A stretch of DNA of 64,000 nt from Streptomyces avicenniae (GTDB taxonomy: Bacteria > Actinomycetota > Actinomycetes > Streptomycetales > Streptomycetaceae), in assembly GCF_000719135.1 (NCBI RefSeq), contig NZ_JOEK01000009.1:372001-436000 (forward strand). Reading direction: 5' to 3'. This document shows, piece after piece, positions 23,821 through 32,983 of this stretch (positions are counted from its first letter, which is position 1; each line of letters opens with the position of its first letter). Position numbers and translations under genes: made by a program. The notes under the pieces are model-generated. The model made no database searches and was not told the DNA's origin. It worked only from the letters and a program-made list of their open reading frames with translations.

Positions 23821-24863
23821 CGGGGGTCCTCGACCACGGACGCGGGCCGAAGCTGGAACAAGAAGCCGTTCGGCGGGGTGGTGGTCGGACGCACGGTTTC
23901 GCACACCCAACCGGCCTCGGCGAACGCGTCCTCCCACTCGTCCAGGCTGGGCAGATAGACGCCCATGAGCGCATGGGCCATCTCGAAGCCGAGCGTGAAG
24001 ATCGCCGTGTCGGAACCTGGCGCCTCGGTAGTCCTCACCACGTCACAGAGCAACAGGCGCTCCACGCGGGGGAACGCCTCCCGAAGCCCCCGCAGAGCGC
24101 GCACGCACTCCTCCTGCGGCCACAGGTCGTGGCCCATGAAGACGCACGTCACGGTATCGACGTCGGCGAAGGCCGGTTCCGGCGCGAGTTCTCGCGCGTC
24201 ACCTTGTCGAATGACGATCCGGCCGTCCAGCCCCTGTTCCGAGACCGCGGCGGCAGCCGTGTCCACCGCAGCGGGTGAGACATCGATGCCGATGCATTCC
24301 GTCTCGGAATGTGCACGGGCAATACGGATCAGCCGCTGACCCGATCCACACCCGAGATCCACCACCTTCCGCGCGGGCTTGCCCGCCAAGAGGGCGTCGA
24401 ACAGCGGCTCGACCTCGGTATCGCCGATAATACGTGAGCCCAGTGCTACCGCACGCATGTCCCGCTGGTAGAAGGACCCGCTTCGGTTGCTCTCCACCGA
24501 GACGTGCGGAGCAACGCTGAACAACTCACCGCAACCGCGCACCAGCCAGTAGAAATACCCTCGTGCCGCATATGCCTCCTCGAACCGCGGGCCGGGGACG
24601 ACGACTTCCCCGTTCTTGATCTCGGTGACGCCGGCCCAGCCAAGAGTCCTGTAGATGGCGCGGACGGCATCGCCATGAAGGCGATCGCTCCATCCGTCGT
24701 CCCCGTCGAGCTGCGCCTGTCCCTTGTCGGCCAGGCGATCCAGGAGCCCCAGCTCATGCGCCGCGGACAAAGCCGTCGCCGCTATGTAGGAGGAGAAAAT
24801 GTCGGCGACCGGCCCATGGACCCAGGCCGCCGGGTCCAGTTCGGGTTTCGATACAGAGAACAT
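23817..24863 (-). CDS. MppJ-like SAM methyltransferase (alpha-keto-acid C-methyltransferase type)
   Basis: 348 residues: an N-terminal helical dimerisation domain (VADIFSSYIAATALSAAHELG) and a Rossmann SAM domain with KVVDLGCGSGQRL. The segments SGSFYQRD, FMGHDLWPQEECVRALR and FEMAHALMGVYLPSLDEW closely resemble MppJ, the iron-containing phenylpyruvate beta-C-methyltransferase of mannopeptimycin. The two His residues equivalent to the MppJ iron ligands are present (His245, His297). It probably methylates the beta-carbon of a 2-oxo acid that becomes a beta-methyl amino acid activated by the adjacent A-T protein. Confidence 0.75.
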   Translation of the reverse strand: MFSVSKPELDPAAWVHGPVADIFSSYIAATALSAAHELGLLDRLADKGQAQLDGDDGWSDRLHGDAVRAIYRTLGWAGVTEIKNGEVVVPGPRFEEAYAARGYFYWLVRGCGELFSVAPHVSVESNRSGSFYQRDMRAVALGSRIIGDTEVEPLFDALLAGKPARKVVDLGCGSGQRLIRIARAHSETECIGIDVSPAAVDTAAAAVSEQGLDGRIVIRQGDARELAPEPAFADVDTVTCVFMGHDLWPQEECVRALRGLREAFPRVERLLLCDVVRTTEAPGSDTAIFTLGFEMAHALMGVYLPSLDEWEDAFAEAGWVCETVRPTTTPPNGFLFQLRPASVVEDPR

Positions 24864-24916
24864 CTACACTGCCTTCCCATCGACTTCTTCACGTCTTGAG
24901 CCGCTCGGCCGTGTAC

Positions 24917-25729
24917 TCAGCCATGCGCCTCCATCTCCCTCACGAGCACCTTCGCAAAAGGCTCCTCGCAGCGAAGGTACGCCCAATGATCACCGCGCAT
25001 TTCCTGGAAGCGAATGACCTCGCTCGACGGCCACACGCTGGGCCAGACTTCTTGCGAGGCCACGACTTCGTCGTTCGACCATCCGATGAGCAGTATGGGT
25101 ACCGCTGGTGGTTGGAGCCCGGACCGCGCTGTCCGCTGAAGACGGAGATCCAGTTCGAGCACGCCGGCCACGAGTGGCTCCAGATCAGGATCCAAGGGGT
25201 GGCCGAGGCGCAATCGGGAAGCGGCTCGCACTTCTTCCACGACATCGATGTCTTCCAGCGGAGTCAGATTCAGACGTCCATAGGGCTCGGTCAACGGCGC
25301 CCCCCAGGAAGAGACGATCATGAGGCTCGGCGGCGCACCACCCTGCGCACAGATCTCCGCCGCCGTATGGAGCATGTGACTTGCTCCACCGCAATGACCG
25401 ATCATCACGTACTTGTTGTTCGTGTAAGGCCGTATCGCCTCGGCGCACCGAGCCGCGAACTCGGGCATCGTCCTCACAGGCTCCTCCCGGTGCCTGTTCT
25501 CGCGCCCCGGTGGCTGGATCGGGCAGAGCTGAGCGGGACCGAGACTGCGAGGCCAGGCCGCGTACGTGGAGGCCGCACCCGACCCCGGATAGTGGAACGC
25601 GAAGAGCGGCGTCCTGGAAGGATCAGGTGCGCCGTACGCGAACCACTTGGTCTCCTCGTGGATACGGTCACCCTCTCTCGATTTCGCCCGTGACCGCGCC
25701 ATGGAAGTACTGCCCGATCGTTCGCTCAC
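24917..25729 (-). CDS. Type II thioesterase with cysteine nucleophile
   Basis: 270 residues of the GrsT/RifR type: LFAFHYPGSGAASTYAAWP oxyanion segment, nucleophile elbow, late Asp in WSNDEVV and catalytic His in RGDHWAYL. The elbow reads GHCGGASH (Cys113) instead of GHSMG, so the nucleophile is Cys. Type II thioesterases clear misloaded carriers; a Cys variant can also favour acyl transfer over hydrolysis. GTG start at 25729; an internal ATG at 25702 is an alternative. It lies 42 bp after the T-C-A-T gene. Confidence 0.85.
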   Translation of the reverse strand: MSERSGSTSMARSRAKSREGDRIHEETKWFAYGAPDPSRTPLFAFHYPGSGAASTYAAWPRSLGPAQLCPIQPPGRENRHREEPVRTMPEFAARCAEAIRPYTNNKYVMIGHCGGASHMLHTAAEICAQGGAPPSLMIVSSWGAPLTEPYGRLNLTPLEDIDVVEEVRAASRLRLGHPLDPDLEPLVAGVLELDLRLQRTARSGLQPPAVPILLIGWSNDEVVASQEVWPSVWPSSEVIRFQEMRGDHWAYLRCEEPFAKVLVREMEAHG

Positions 25730-25771
25730 CGTGTCCCCCAGACCTTGGCCGACATCGAACTGTCAGCCACT

Positions 25772-28700
25772 TCAGCCGTCCACGCGCGAATCACAGAGCA
25801 GCGACAGCAATGCCTCTCCTGAAGCCGCTTGCAACACCTGCTTGACCGGGAGGGTCAGCCCTAGTTCACCTTCGACGGCAGCAGCCAGGCGTATGGCCGA
25901 CAGCGAATCGCCCCCCGCATCGATGAAGCTCTGGCTCAGGTCGGCGTCCGGCATGAGCACGTGCCGCCAGACACGAGTGAATTCCCGCGTGATCTCCGGG
26001 TCGAACGCATGCGCATCTTTCTCGAACTCGGAGTGCTGCTCCGCGTCGCGCCTCATGGTGTACGTGGCATTCAGGAGCGCGGTCACGCGTCCACGATCGA
26101 CCTTACGGTTGCCGTTGAGCGGCATCTGATCGAGTCCGACATATGCGCTGGGCAGCATATAGGCTGGCAACTGGCCCTGGAGAGCCTTCCGGACATCGTC
26201 CAAGGAGAGCGTCGTAGCGCTTTCACCTGCCGCGGCGAGGCCGAGCCTCGGGGTCGAATCCTTTGTGCGAAGGGGCACCGCCAGAGCGGTTTCGACCGGC
26301 GCCACTCTCAGCAACGCCCGCTCAAGTTCCTCCGGTGAGACCCGGAACCCTTTCATCTTGAGCTGGTTGTCCTTCCGCCCGATGAACTCCAAGGAGCCGC
26401 TGTGCGTGAAGCGAACGATGTCTCCCGTCACAAAGACGCCGCTCTCCGTCCAGGGCAGGTGGACAAGGCGGGAATTGCCCTGCTCGATGCCTGCGGAGTG
26501 AATGGCGAGAAGGCCCGCTCGGCCCAGGGGCACGGGTTCGAGGTCATCCCCCACACACGTCAGCGAAACACCGGGAAGCGGCTTGCCGAGCTGCGGTCGA
26601 TCGCCCTCACCGTGGCCGAAGGTGATCTCGTGCGAGGTGACGGAGATCCCGCACTCGGCGGGCCCGTACGTGCTCACGACTCGCACCCTTCCGCCGTGGT
26701 GCGCGAGAAGCTTCGACACCTGTTCGGGGTCGTACGCCTCTCCGCCGGTCACGACGATGCGCACGCTGTCAGGCAGCGCGGCACCCGTTCGCTCGAAGTG
26801 CTGCGCCATCAACAGGAGGAACGCGGTGGGCACGTTCAGCACGGTGACGCGGTGGCGGGCCAGGGTCTCCATCACTCCCTCAAGCCCCTCGGCCAGGTCG
26901 GGGAGTACAAGGGTCCCGCCAGCCGACAGGATGGGCAGTGCCTCCTCGAACGCCGCGTCGAAGAAGGGGGAGTTGATGCCTGCCACGACGTCGGTCGAGG
27001 TCAGCTTCAGCGCCTCCACGCTGGACTGGCAGTAGACCTCAAGGTTCTCGCGGGAGACGGACACCAGCTTGGGCTCACCGGTACTCCCGCTCGTCTGGAC
27101 CTGGTAGGCGATCTCCCCCTCGCCGGCCGTGGACCTTCCCGAGCGCACCAGGCCCTGGTCGGTCCACTCGAAGTCGCATTCCGCGAGCAGGAGCTCACGC
27201 CGGAGTGACGGTCCGTCCGGATCGAAGGGTGAGACGCCGGCCGACAGCGCCAGCACGGCCATGGTCCTGGCCCAGTGCTCGACCGTCCGGGTTCCCGGCA
27301 GGGCGACCAGGTCGCCTGGTGCGACGCCCGCCCCACGCAGCTGGTCTGCCGCTTCCGTCACCAGATCACGGAACGCCCGATGACTGTAGGTCTGACCAGC
27401 CGCTTCGATGGCCGGCTTGTTGCCCAACATCAGATCAGGCACGAGCGGACGCCTTCGGGCTTTCTCACCCCTGCGCACCACCGGGTGGGGAGCAGGCCAC
27501 CGGAGCGTTTCCAGCGCTTCCCCGTCCTCGCTCGCCCGGCACAGCTGGCGCATGACCTCCTCGTGCCGACGCACCATGGACCTGACGAAGTCCGCCGAAT
27601 AACGGCTGGAGGAGTACTCCCACATCAACCGCATTCCACCATCGGGCGCGTGCTTGTCGGCGTGTGCCTGCTTCGGGAGCACGACGACGTCCAGATGATT
27701 CTTCGCGGTGTCGTTGGTGTGATAGTCAACAGCGAAGCCGAAGTCCTCCTCACCGGCGAGGTCCGGCATCTGCGTGTCATGTGCGCTGAACATGCAGTGG
27801 TAGAGAGCTTTCCGACCACCGCCCGTTCGTCGCCGCACCTCCGAGAGCACGACATCGTAGGGAATGTCTCCCCAGTCATTCGCTCGACGGAGCGCATCCT
27901 TGAGGCTGGTCAACGTCTCCGTGAAGGAGGGCGACCAGTCGCACTGGACAGGCACGGTATTCACGAACATGCCCACCACTTCGCCGAAACCCATGGGGCG
28001 TCCGGCGACCGCCGACCCGGAAACGAGCTTGGTCACACCCGTCATCTCGTGCAGCGTATGCATATAGGTCGCGAAGAGCAGCTCGAACACTGTCGCCCTG
28101 CTCTTCCGAGCAAGCCTCTCCATCTGCTCGACCAGGAGCGGCTCCAGGACGACACTCACGGAGTCACCGATTGTCGGCACGAACGCGGAGTCGTCCGTCA
28201 CGAGGTCCGGCGCAGGCACCGTGGGCTCATAGCCGGGCCGGGAAAGGTCCGCCATATAGGATTCGAAGCCCGTGTCGGTCTGCACACGATCGATGGTTGC
28301 TCGTTCCCATGCGACGTAGTCCGCGTACTCGCGAACCTCTCGACCCTCCGGTACAGGTGACAGTTCCTCACCCCTGAGTCCGGCGAGGAGATCCCGAAGC
28401 ACCATGGCCAACGAGAGGCCGTCGTGGATCAAGTGATGTTCGACCTGGCTCAGGATGCAGAGTTCGTCCGACACGACGAAGATACGCCAGCGGATGAGGG
28501 GCCCCTGCTGAAGGTCCCATTCAAGGTCCGCATGGTGCCTCAGCTCGCGCGACAGGCGTATGCGGCTCTCGCCTTCCGATCGGAGATCGACCGTACTGAT
28601 GTCGGGTGTCCACGGGTCCGCGATCCGGATGAAAGAGTCTTCCCCGGAAAACTCGACGACCGACCGCAGTACCGGATGCCTCTCCAGCAATTGTCGGCAT

Positions 28701-29137
28701 GCTTGCTCAACCGTTGCGCTTGACATCGCGGGGGGAATGCGAATGGTCACCTGGTTCTGGTAGGCATTGACCTCGGGCGCCGTCAGGACCTCGTAGAGTG
28801 TGCGCTGCTGAGCGTGTGACAGCGGATACCTGACCAGCGGCTGTCGTGACGGCGCACGAGCCACACCGTTCATCCGTTGCACTTCCAGCTCGTCAACGAT
28901 GTCCCTCAGGTCCGCCGCCTCGAGAATCACCCTCGTCTTCAGGTTGACGCTCGTCCGGTTACCGATCAACTCCCGCACCCTGATCGCGGCAAGAGAATGA
29001 CCACCGATGTCGAGGAAGCAGTCATCGAGAGATAGCTCGGCGACTTCAAGAACCTCTTCGACTGCGCCGAGTACCACTCTTTCCAGTTCGGACCTGTCGG
29101 GCCCACTCTTCTCTTCCTGCGTCATATCAGTGGACAC
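25772..29137 (-). CDS. NRPS protein T-C-A-T
   Basis: Up to 1121 residues. Carrier 1 has FLDIGGHSL (Ser48). The complete condensation domain has HHLIHDG (His234-Gly240). The adenylation domain has YQVQTSGSTGEPKLVSV, FFDAAF, STYGPAECG, GRKDNQLKMKGFRVSPEE and NRKVDR. Carrier 2 has FIDAGGDSL (Ser1078). The hand-read code is about D-A-E-N-V-G-T-I-S; Glu and Asn at the third and fourth positions recall ornithine-type codes (DMENLGLINK), so an ornithine- or piperazate-like substrate is plausible. Start is GTG 29137 or ATG 29125. No thioesterase domain: the chain passes on in trans. Confidence 0.9.
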   Translation of the reverse strand: MSTDMTQEEKSGPDRSELERVVLGAVEEVLEVAELSLDDCFLDIGGHSLAAIRVRELIGNRTSVNLKTRVILEAADLRDIVDELEVQRMNGVARAPSRQPLVRYPLSHAQQRTLYEVLTAPEVNAYQNQVTIRIPPAMSSATVEQACRQLLERHPVLRSVVEFSGEDSFIRIADPWTPDISTVDLRSEGESRIRLSRELRHHADLEWDLQQGPLIRWRIFVVSDELCILSQVEHHLIHDGLSLAMVLRDLLAGLRGEELSPVPEGREVREYADYVAWERATIDRVQTDTGFESYMADLSRPGYEPTVPAPDLVTDDSAFVPTIGDSVSVVLEPLLVEQMERLARKSRATVFELLFATYMHTLHEMTGVTKLVSGSAVAGRPMGFGEVVGMFVNTVPVQCDWSPSFTETLTSLKDALRRANDWGDIPYDVVLSEVRRRTGGGRKALYHCMFSAHDTQMPDLAGEEDFGFAVDYHTNDTAKNHLDVVVLPKQAHADKHAPDGGMRLMWEYSSSRYSADFVRSMVRRHEEVMRQLCRASEDGEALETLRWPAPHPVVRRGEKARRRPLVPDLMLGNKPAIEAAGQTYSHRAFRDLVTEAADQLRGAGVAPGDLVALPGTRTVEHWARTMAVLALSAGVSPFDPDGPSLRRELLLAECDFEWTDQGLVRSGRSTAGEGEIAYQVQTSGSTGEPKLVSVSRENLEVYCQSSVEALKLTSTDVVAGINSPFFDAAFEEALPILSAGGTLVLPDLAEGLEGVMETLARHRVTVLNVPTAFLLLMAQHFERTGAALPDSVRIVVTGGEAYDPEQVSKLLAHHGGRVRVVSTYGPAECGISVTSHEITFGHGEGDRPQLGKPLPGVSLTCVGDDLEPVPLGRAGLLAIHSAGIEQGNSRLVHLPWTESGVFVTGDIVRFTHSGSLEFIGRKDNQLKMKGFRVSPEELERALLRVAPVETALAVPLRTKDSTPRLGLAAAGESATTLSLDDVRKALQGQLPAYMLPSAYVGLDQMPLNGNRKVDRGRVTALLNATYTMRRDAEQHSEFEKDAHAFDPEITREFTRVWRHVLMPDADLSQSFIDAGGDSLSAIRLAAAVEGELGLTLPVKQVLQAASGEALLSLLCDSRVDG

Positions 29138-29676
29138 CCTCTCCTGGGTGAATCGGACTCTTGCTCTCGATCAGCTGCACTGGCGAGCGACTTCTCTTGA
29201 TCCGAGACGGCGCGAGAACGGTTCTCGGTGAACGCGATGTCGGCGACCAGCTCCAAGGGCCCAGGGCACTTCCCGCTTCTCGTCGAAGACTTCACCGCCG
29301 AGGTGAAACGCCGTCTCCTGGACCGGCTCGTCGCGACCATCCCGACGACGTCGAGCTGCACTTCCCGCCCCGTGCTCGTCAGGCCTGAACCCTGAGCAAC
29401 TGATCTACGTGGCCCTTGAGCAGAGCCCGCCCGGACAGCACCGACCCCGCGATCAGGCCGAACTCGCCGCCGAACCCCCGCCTCCTCCGCGGCGGGCACA
29501 CGTCAGCTACGTCCTCGGCGAGAACCCCATGACTTTCTGATCAATATGCGCCCCATTCGCAATTCGAGCCGAGAGCTCATCATTGCCCGTTGATATCGAT
29601 GAGACTGGTGTCGTGAGTCGGAAATTCGCTGTCGGTCGTAGGCGGGTGATGTCAGCGGTCGGCGTCTCAGCCGCTG
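29138..29676. other. Upstream region of the T-C-A-T operon; no supported gene
   Basis: Holds the promoter of the five-gene minus-strand operon. A plus-strand frame at about 29239-29394 (HFPLLVEDFTAEVKRRLLDRLVATI) looks protein-like but is short and has no recognised family. From about 29620 the sequence resembles the second IS630 relic at 32.26 kb. Confidence 0.4.
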
Positions 29677-30030
29677 GTGTCGCGGTTTCGGATCGTGTTG
29701 GCGTGTTCGGAGGACCGGTCGAACACGAAGGTCGCGAAGGATCCGAGGATCGCGCGAGAAATGGCGCGCAAGGGGCAGGCCCGGTTCGCCATCGACCGCC
29801 CGGACGGCGTGATGGACAAGCCGCGTTCGAGGGCACCGAGGAAGACCACGGACGAGCAGGTCGAAAGTCTCGTCACCCGGACGCCGGACCAGGCGCCGCC
29901 GTCAAGGGATTCCCCCTGTTCGACGCGGTCTATCGTGTGGTCAACGAACACTGTCGAGCGCATGACCTGCCCTTCGGCCGCCCGTAGATTGACCTATTCT
30001 ATGCAAGGCCGACTCTGCACCCGCTCCTGA
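29677..30030 (+). pseudogene. IS630-family transposase relic, copy 1
   Basis: The frame reads RFRIVLACSEDRSNTKVAKD, then ARKGQARFAIDRPDG and RSRAPRKTTDEQVESLVTR, the N-terminal helix-turn-helix and linker of IS630 transposases (compare 'LDGL.D.PR.G.PR.ITDEQVE'). The DDE catalytic part is missing and several conserved residues are changed. Only a fragment remains; the terminal repeats are not recognisable. Confidence 0.7.
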
Positions 30031-30646
30031 CAACTGCCAGGGTGACCAACCGGTTTGTGTTCCTCAGTCGTAGATCCTCACCTTCTCGGCAGTTCCGAAG
30101 TGCAGGCGAGGGGCGAGGGATAGCGCTAATGCCTGCGCCGTTATCGGGGGTCGTCACCGATCAGGGTTCGGTCGGGCATTGGGTTGATCAGCGGGCGAAC
30201 TTGCCGCCGAAGGTAAGCGTTCATGAGGACCGGCCGCCATGACTGACGCTGTGTGATGTCAGCCGCTCAGCCGCGCAGATCGATGAGGGCGTCGAAAGGT
30301 TACCGGTGAAGGCCCGCCGGATGGTGTCGAGGAAGGAGCACGGTGGCCCGGACCGCGAAACCGGTTTCGGACCGGTGGCTGCCGGAGACCTTGGCCCGGG
30401 CCTTGACCGGTCCGGGCGCGCGCACGCCGGTGTTGGCCGTGACGGTGACTTCTCGAGGGCGGCCCGGTGAAGCGGAGCGTGTCGTCGGCTGGCCGCGGAG
30501 GTCGCGGCCGGACACCGCTCGCGGCGCAGGCGGAGCCCACCGGTCCGAGCAAGGCCAGTCAACGTGGACGGGACGCCCTGACGCTTGCCGCGTCGAGCTG
30601 CGGCTTTCGCGGCTGTGAGGCGGAGTCGGACGGCCATGAGTCACCC
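30031..30646. other. Non-coding region with a repeat shared with 36.0 kb
   Basis: No intact gene. About 90 bp at 30340-30429 resemble 36035-36126 at roughly three quarters of positions by eye (blocks CCGGACCGCG, CGGCCCGGG-like, GGCGCGCG.ACGCCG). The origin of this repeat is unknown; it may be part of an older mobile element. Confidence 0.4.
30340..30429. repeat. ~90-bp degenerate repeat, copy 1
   Basis: Matches 36035-36126 in the same orientation with blocks CACGG.., GGACCGCG, TGGCCCGGGCCTTGA, GGCGCGCGCACGCCG. One plus-strand frame keeps similar residues in both copies (RTA..VS..W.P...AR.L.G.GARTP), suggesting shared decayed coding sequence. Confidence 0.5.
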
Positions 30647-30835
30647 GAGCACGTCCGGCGAGGACGGAAAGCTGGAGCCGCCGGAACCGTGGTTCATCCG
30701 GCGCTCCAGCTCCACGACCCGCGCAGTCAACCGCACGTCGAACAGGACGAGCTGCCCGTACGGCTTCTCCAACGCATCGGCCGCGAACCGGCGACCGTCC
30801 GGCACGAGCGACGTCAACGGCGCAGTTCATCCCCT
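30647..30835 (-). pseudogene. Possible IS66-like transposase N-terminal fragment
   Basis: A minus-strand frame reads GQLVLFDVRLTARVVELERRMNHGSGGSSFPSS, which recalls the coiled 'L.AR.AELERRL..NS.NSS.PPSSD' N-terminus of IS66 transposases. It is short and nothing of the DDE domain follows, so this is a weak call. It ends just downstream of the MFS gene. Confidence 0.3.
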
Positions 30836-30854
30836 GCCCAGCACGGGAGTCGCC

Positions 30855-32156
30855 CTAAGCCTGGTTCGCGCGGTACTCCTCCAGCTCCTCGATGTCCCGC
30901 TTCTTCCGCAGCGGCGAGAAGAAGACCCACAGCCCGGCACTCCAGGCTCCGATCATCGCGATCCACAGCGTCTCGCGGATGCCGAACTGCGAACCGAGCA
31001 CTCCCCCGAGCGCGGAACCCAGCGGCATGGTCCCCCACACGATGAACCGCACACTCGCGTTCATGCGACCGAGCATTGCCGGCGGCGTGATCGCCTGGCG
31101 ATAGGTGAGCTGTGACACGTTGTAGACCACGCTAGAAGCCACCAGGAAGAACGACCCCACCATGAACAGCAGCACGCCCCAACCGGGCGTCGCGAGCGGG
31201 ATCAGGAACATCGGGAGCTGGAAGACCAGGCCCGACAGCCAGATGATCCGTGCGGTGCCGAACCACCTGCTCAGGCGCTCGGCGAAGATCCCGCCGACCA
31301 TTCCCCCGGCCCCCATGACCGCGAACACCAGGCCGACCAGGCCGGGCTCCACGTCCAGGACGCGGACGAGGAAGATCGTCTCCATGGCGAAGCTCATGCT
31401 CGTGAAGAGGTTCGACGTGCCGGTGGATGCCACGATCTTGCGCAGGACTGGTTGCTTGAACACGAATCGAAGGCCGTCGGCGATCTCGTACCGCATCTTC
31501 TGCCCCACGGGGCGCGGTTCGGGAGCGGGCTCAGTTTTCTTGATCCGGAACAGCGACACCACCGAGATCGTGTAGGTGAAGGTGTCCACGGCGAACGTCC
31601 ATGCCGCCCCGAACACCGCGATCAGGCCACCGCCGAGGGGCGGCGCGGCAAAGCGGGCGAACGACTGGGTCGTCCCCAGTTTGCTGTTGCCTTCCCGCAG
31701 TTCCTCGCGATCCAGCAGAGTCGGGAGATAGCTCTGATAAGCGACATCGAAGAATACCGTCAGGATACCGCTGAGCAAGGCGACGATCATCAGATGCGCA
31801 TACGTCAGGCCGAGATCGAGACCTGGAATCATGACCAGCGCGATCGAGGCGATCAGCAGGAGGCGGCCCACGTCGCACCACATCATGAGCCGGTGCTTCG
31901 CCCGGCGATCGACGATCGCCCCGGCCGGCAGCGCCACCAGCAGGAACGGCAACATCGTCACCGCGCTCAGCATGCCGATCGCGAGAGTCGAAACGTCCAG
32001 GACGAGGACCGCGACCAGCGGCATCGCCATCTGCGTGATCCCCGAGCCGATCTCGCTCGCCGACTGCCCGACCCACAGGTACATGAAGTCGCGGTTGTGC
32101 CACAGTGACTTTCCGCGAGTGGGCGAGGAGGCCGGAGCCTCATCGATATCGGTCAT
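30855..32156 (-). CDS. MFS transporter (drug exporter type)
   Basis: 433 residues with about 12 hydrophobic segments and the loop 2-3 motif GAIVDRRAKHRLMMWCDVGR, typical of MFS_3/EntS-like exporters (FMYLWVGQSASEIGSGITQMAMPL start). AGGCAGG lies upstream of the ATG at 32156. It is the only obvious exporter in the cluster, so it probably secretes the product or confers self-resistance. It is bracketed by two IS630-like relics, and so may have been acquired separately. Confidence 0.9.
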   Translation of the reverse strand: MTDIDEAPASSPTRGKSLWHNRDFMYLWVGQSASEIGSGITQMAMPLVAVLVLDVSTLAIGMLSAVTMLPFLLVALPAGAIVDRRAKHRLMMWCDVGRLLLIASIALVMIPGLDLGLTYAHLMIVALLSGILTVFFDVAYQSYLPTLLDREELREGNSKLGTTQSFARFAAPPLGGGLIAVFGAAWTFAVDTFTYTISVVSLFRIKKTEPAPEPRPVGQKMRYEIADGLRFVFKQPVLRKIVASTGTSNLFTSMSFAMETIFLVRVLDVEPGLVGLVFAVMGAGGMVGGIFAERLSRWFGTARIIWLSGLVFQLPMFLIPLATPGWGVLLFMVGSFFLVASSVVYNVSQLTYRQAITPPAMLGRMNASVRFIVWGTMPLGSALGGVLGSQFGIRETLWIAMIGAWSAGLWVFFSPLRKKRDIEELEEYRANQA

Positions 32157-32260
32157 GCACGGTGCCTGCCTTTCGAATTGCGCAATGATTGCAGCTGTCG
32201 GCGCGAGTTCCGGTGACGCTCCGGGCGCCGTAACCTCAACCATCAAAGGTATGAAGTACC

Positions 32261-32480
32261 TTGGGTCAGAAGTTCGCTGTCGGTTGTAGGGTGACGTGCT
32301 CCTTGATCCAGACCCCTTGGCGCTGGCAGCGATCGCGGACTGTGCTGTCGTGCGAAGGGCCGGTCGGCGGTGGATCCGGGGATCTCGCGGAAAACGGTGC
32401 GCAAGAGGCAGGCACGGTTCGACGCCGAAGAGCACGCTGGTCTTCGGCGCCGGATGAGAAGTCGCAGATCAAGGCCAAGG
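32261..32480 (+). pseudogene. IS630-family transposase relic, copy 2
   Basis: The frame starting near 32355 reads KGRSAVDPGISRKTVRKRQARFDAEEHAGLRRRMRS, the IS630 helix-turn-helix with the 'GIS.KTVRKW..RF..E...GL' signature. The preceding ~90 bp (AAGTTCGCTGTCGGTTGTAGG) match the flank of copy 1 at 29.62 kb. It is truncated, with no catalytic domain. It has the same orientation as copy 1, 2.6 kb away, with the MFS gene between. Confidence 0.65.
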
Positions 32481-32983
32481 CCCGAAACCGAAGAGGTGCG
32501 AACAAAGCCATTGCTGATCACATAGCCGTTCGGGCGGCAGGAGAAATCAAAAATCCCCCGACCCGATCGCCACAATCGGCATAACCACATATCTCTTATC
32601 GCATCCGGCACGGATGAACAACATCGAACCAACCTGCGCCCGCCCCAGTCACTTTCGATTCGCGTGCCTGCCATGAATGACTCGACGGCAGACTGTAGCA
32701 TAATTCGGAGAGGCTTCCCGCAGATCATCCCGATACAGAGATCAACTTATCGAGAGATGTGCACCACCAATACTGACATCTGTCAGGATGTGTCAATTTT
32801 CCGGCTCTGCCAGGTTTCTCACGGTGGCGGAGGAGGGCTGGGACGGACGTTTTCGACAGAGCAGCGCTCCCAGGCAGTCCGCTTCCCCGAGCCCTGCCTC
32901 CCCCTTGACCTCATCTGTAGATCACCGACAGAGTCCCCATGTTCAGTCAGTGGGGGATACGCGGTTGTCCGATGACTGATTCT
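32481..32983. other. AT-richer gap upstream of the MFS relic pair; no gene seen
   Basis: About 500 bp with lower GC than its neighbours and no frame with recognisable protein features. It lies between the stop of the caspase-like gene and the IS630 relic; it could contain the old end of the mobile element. Confidence 0.4.
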
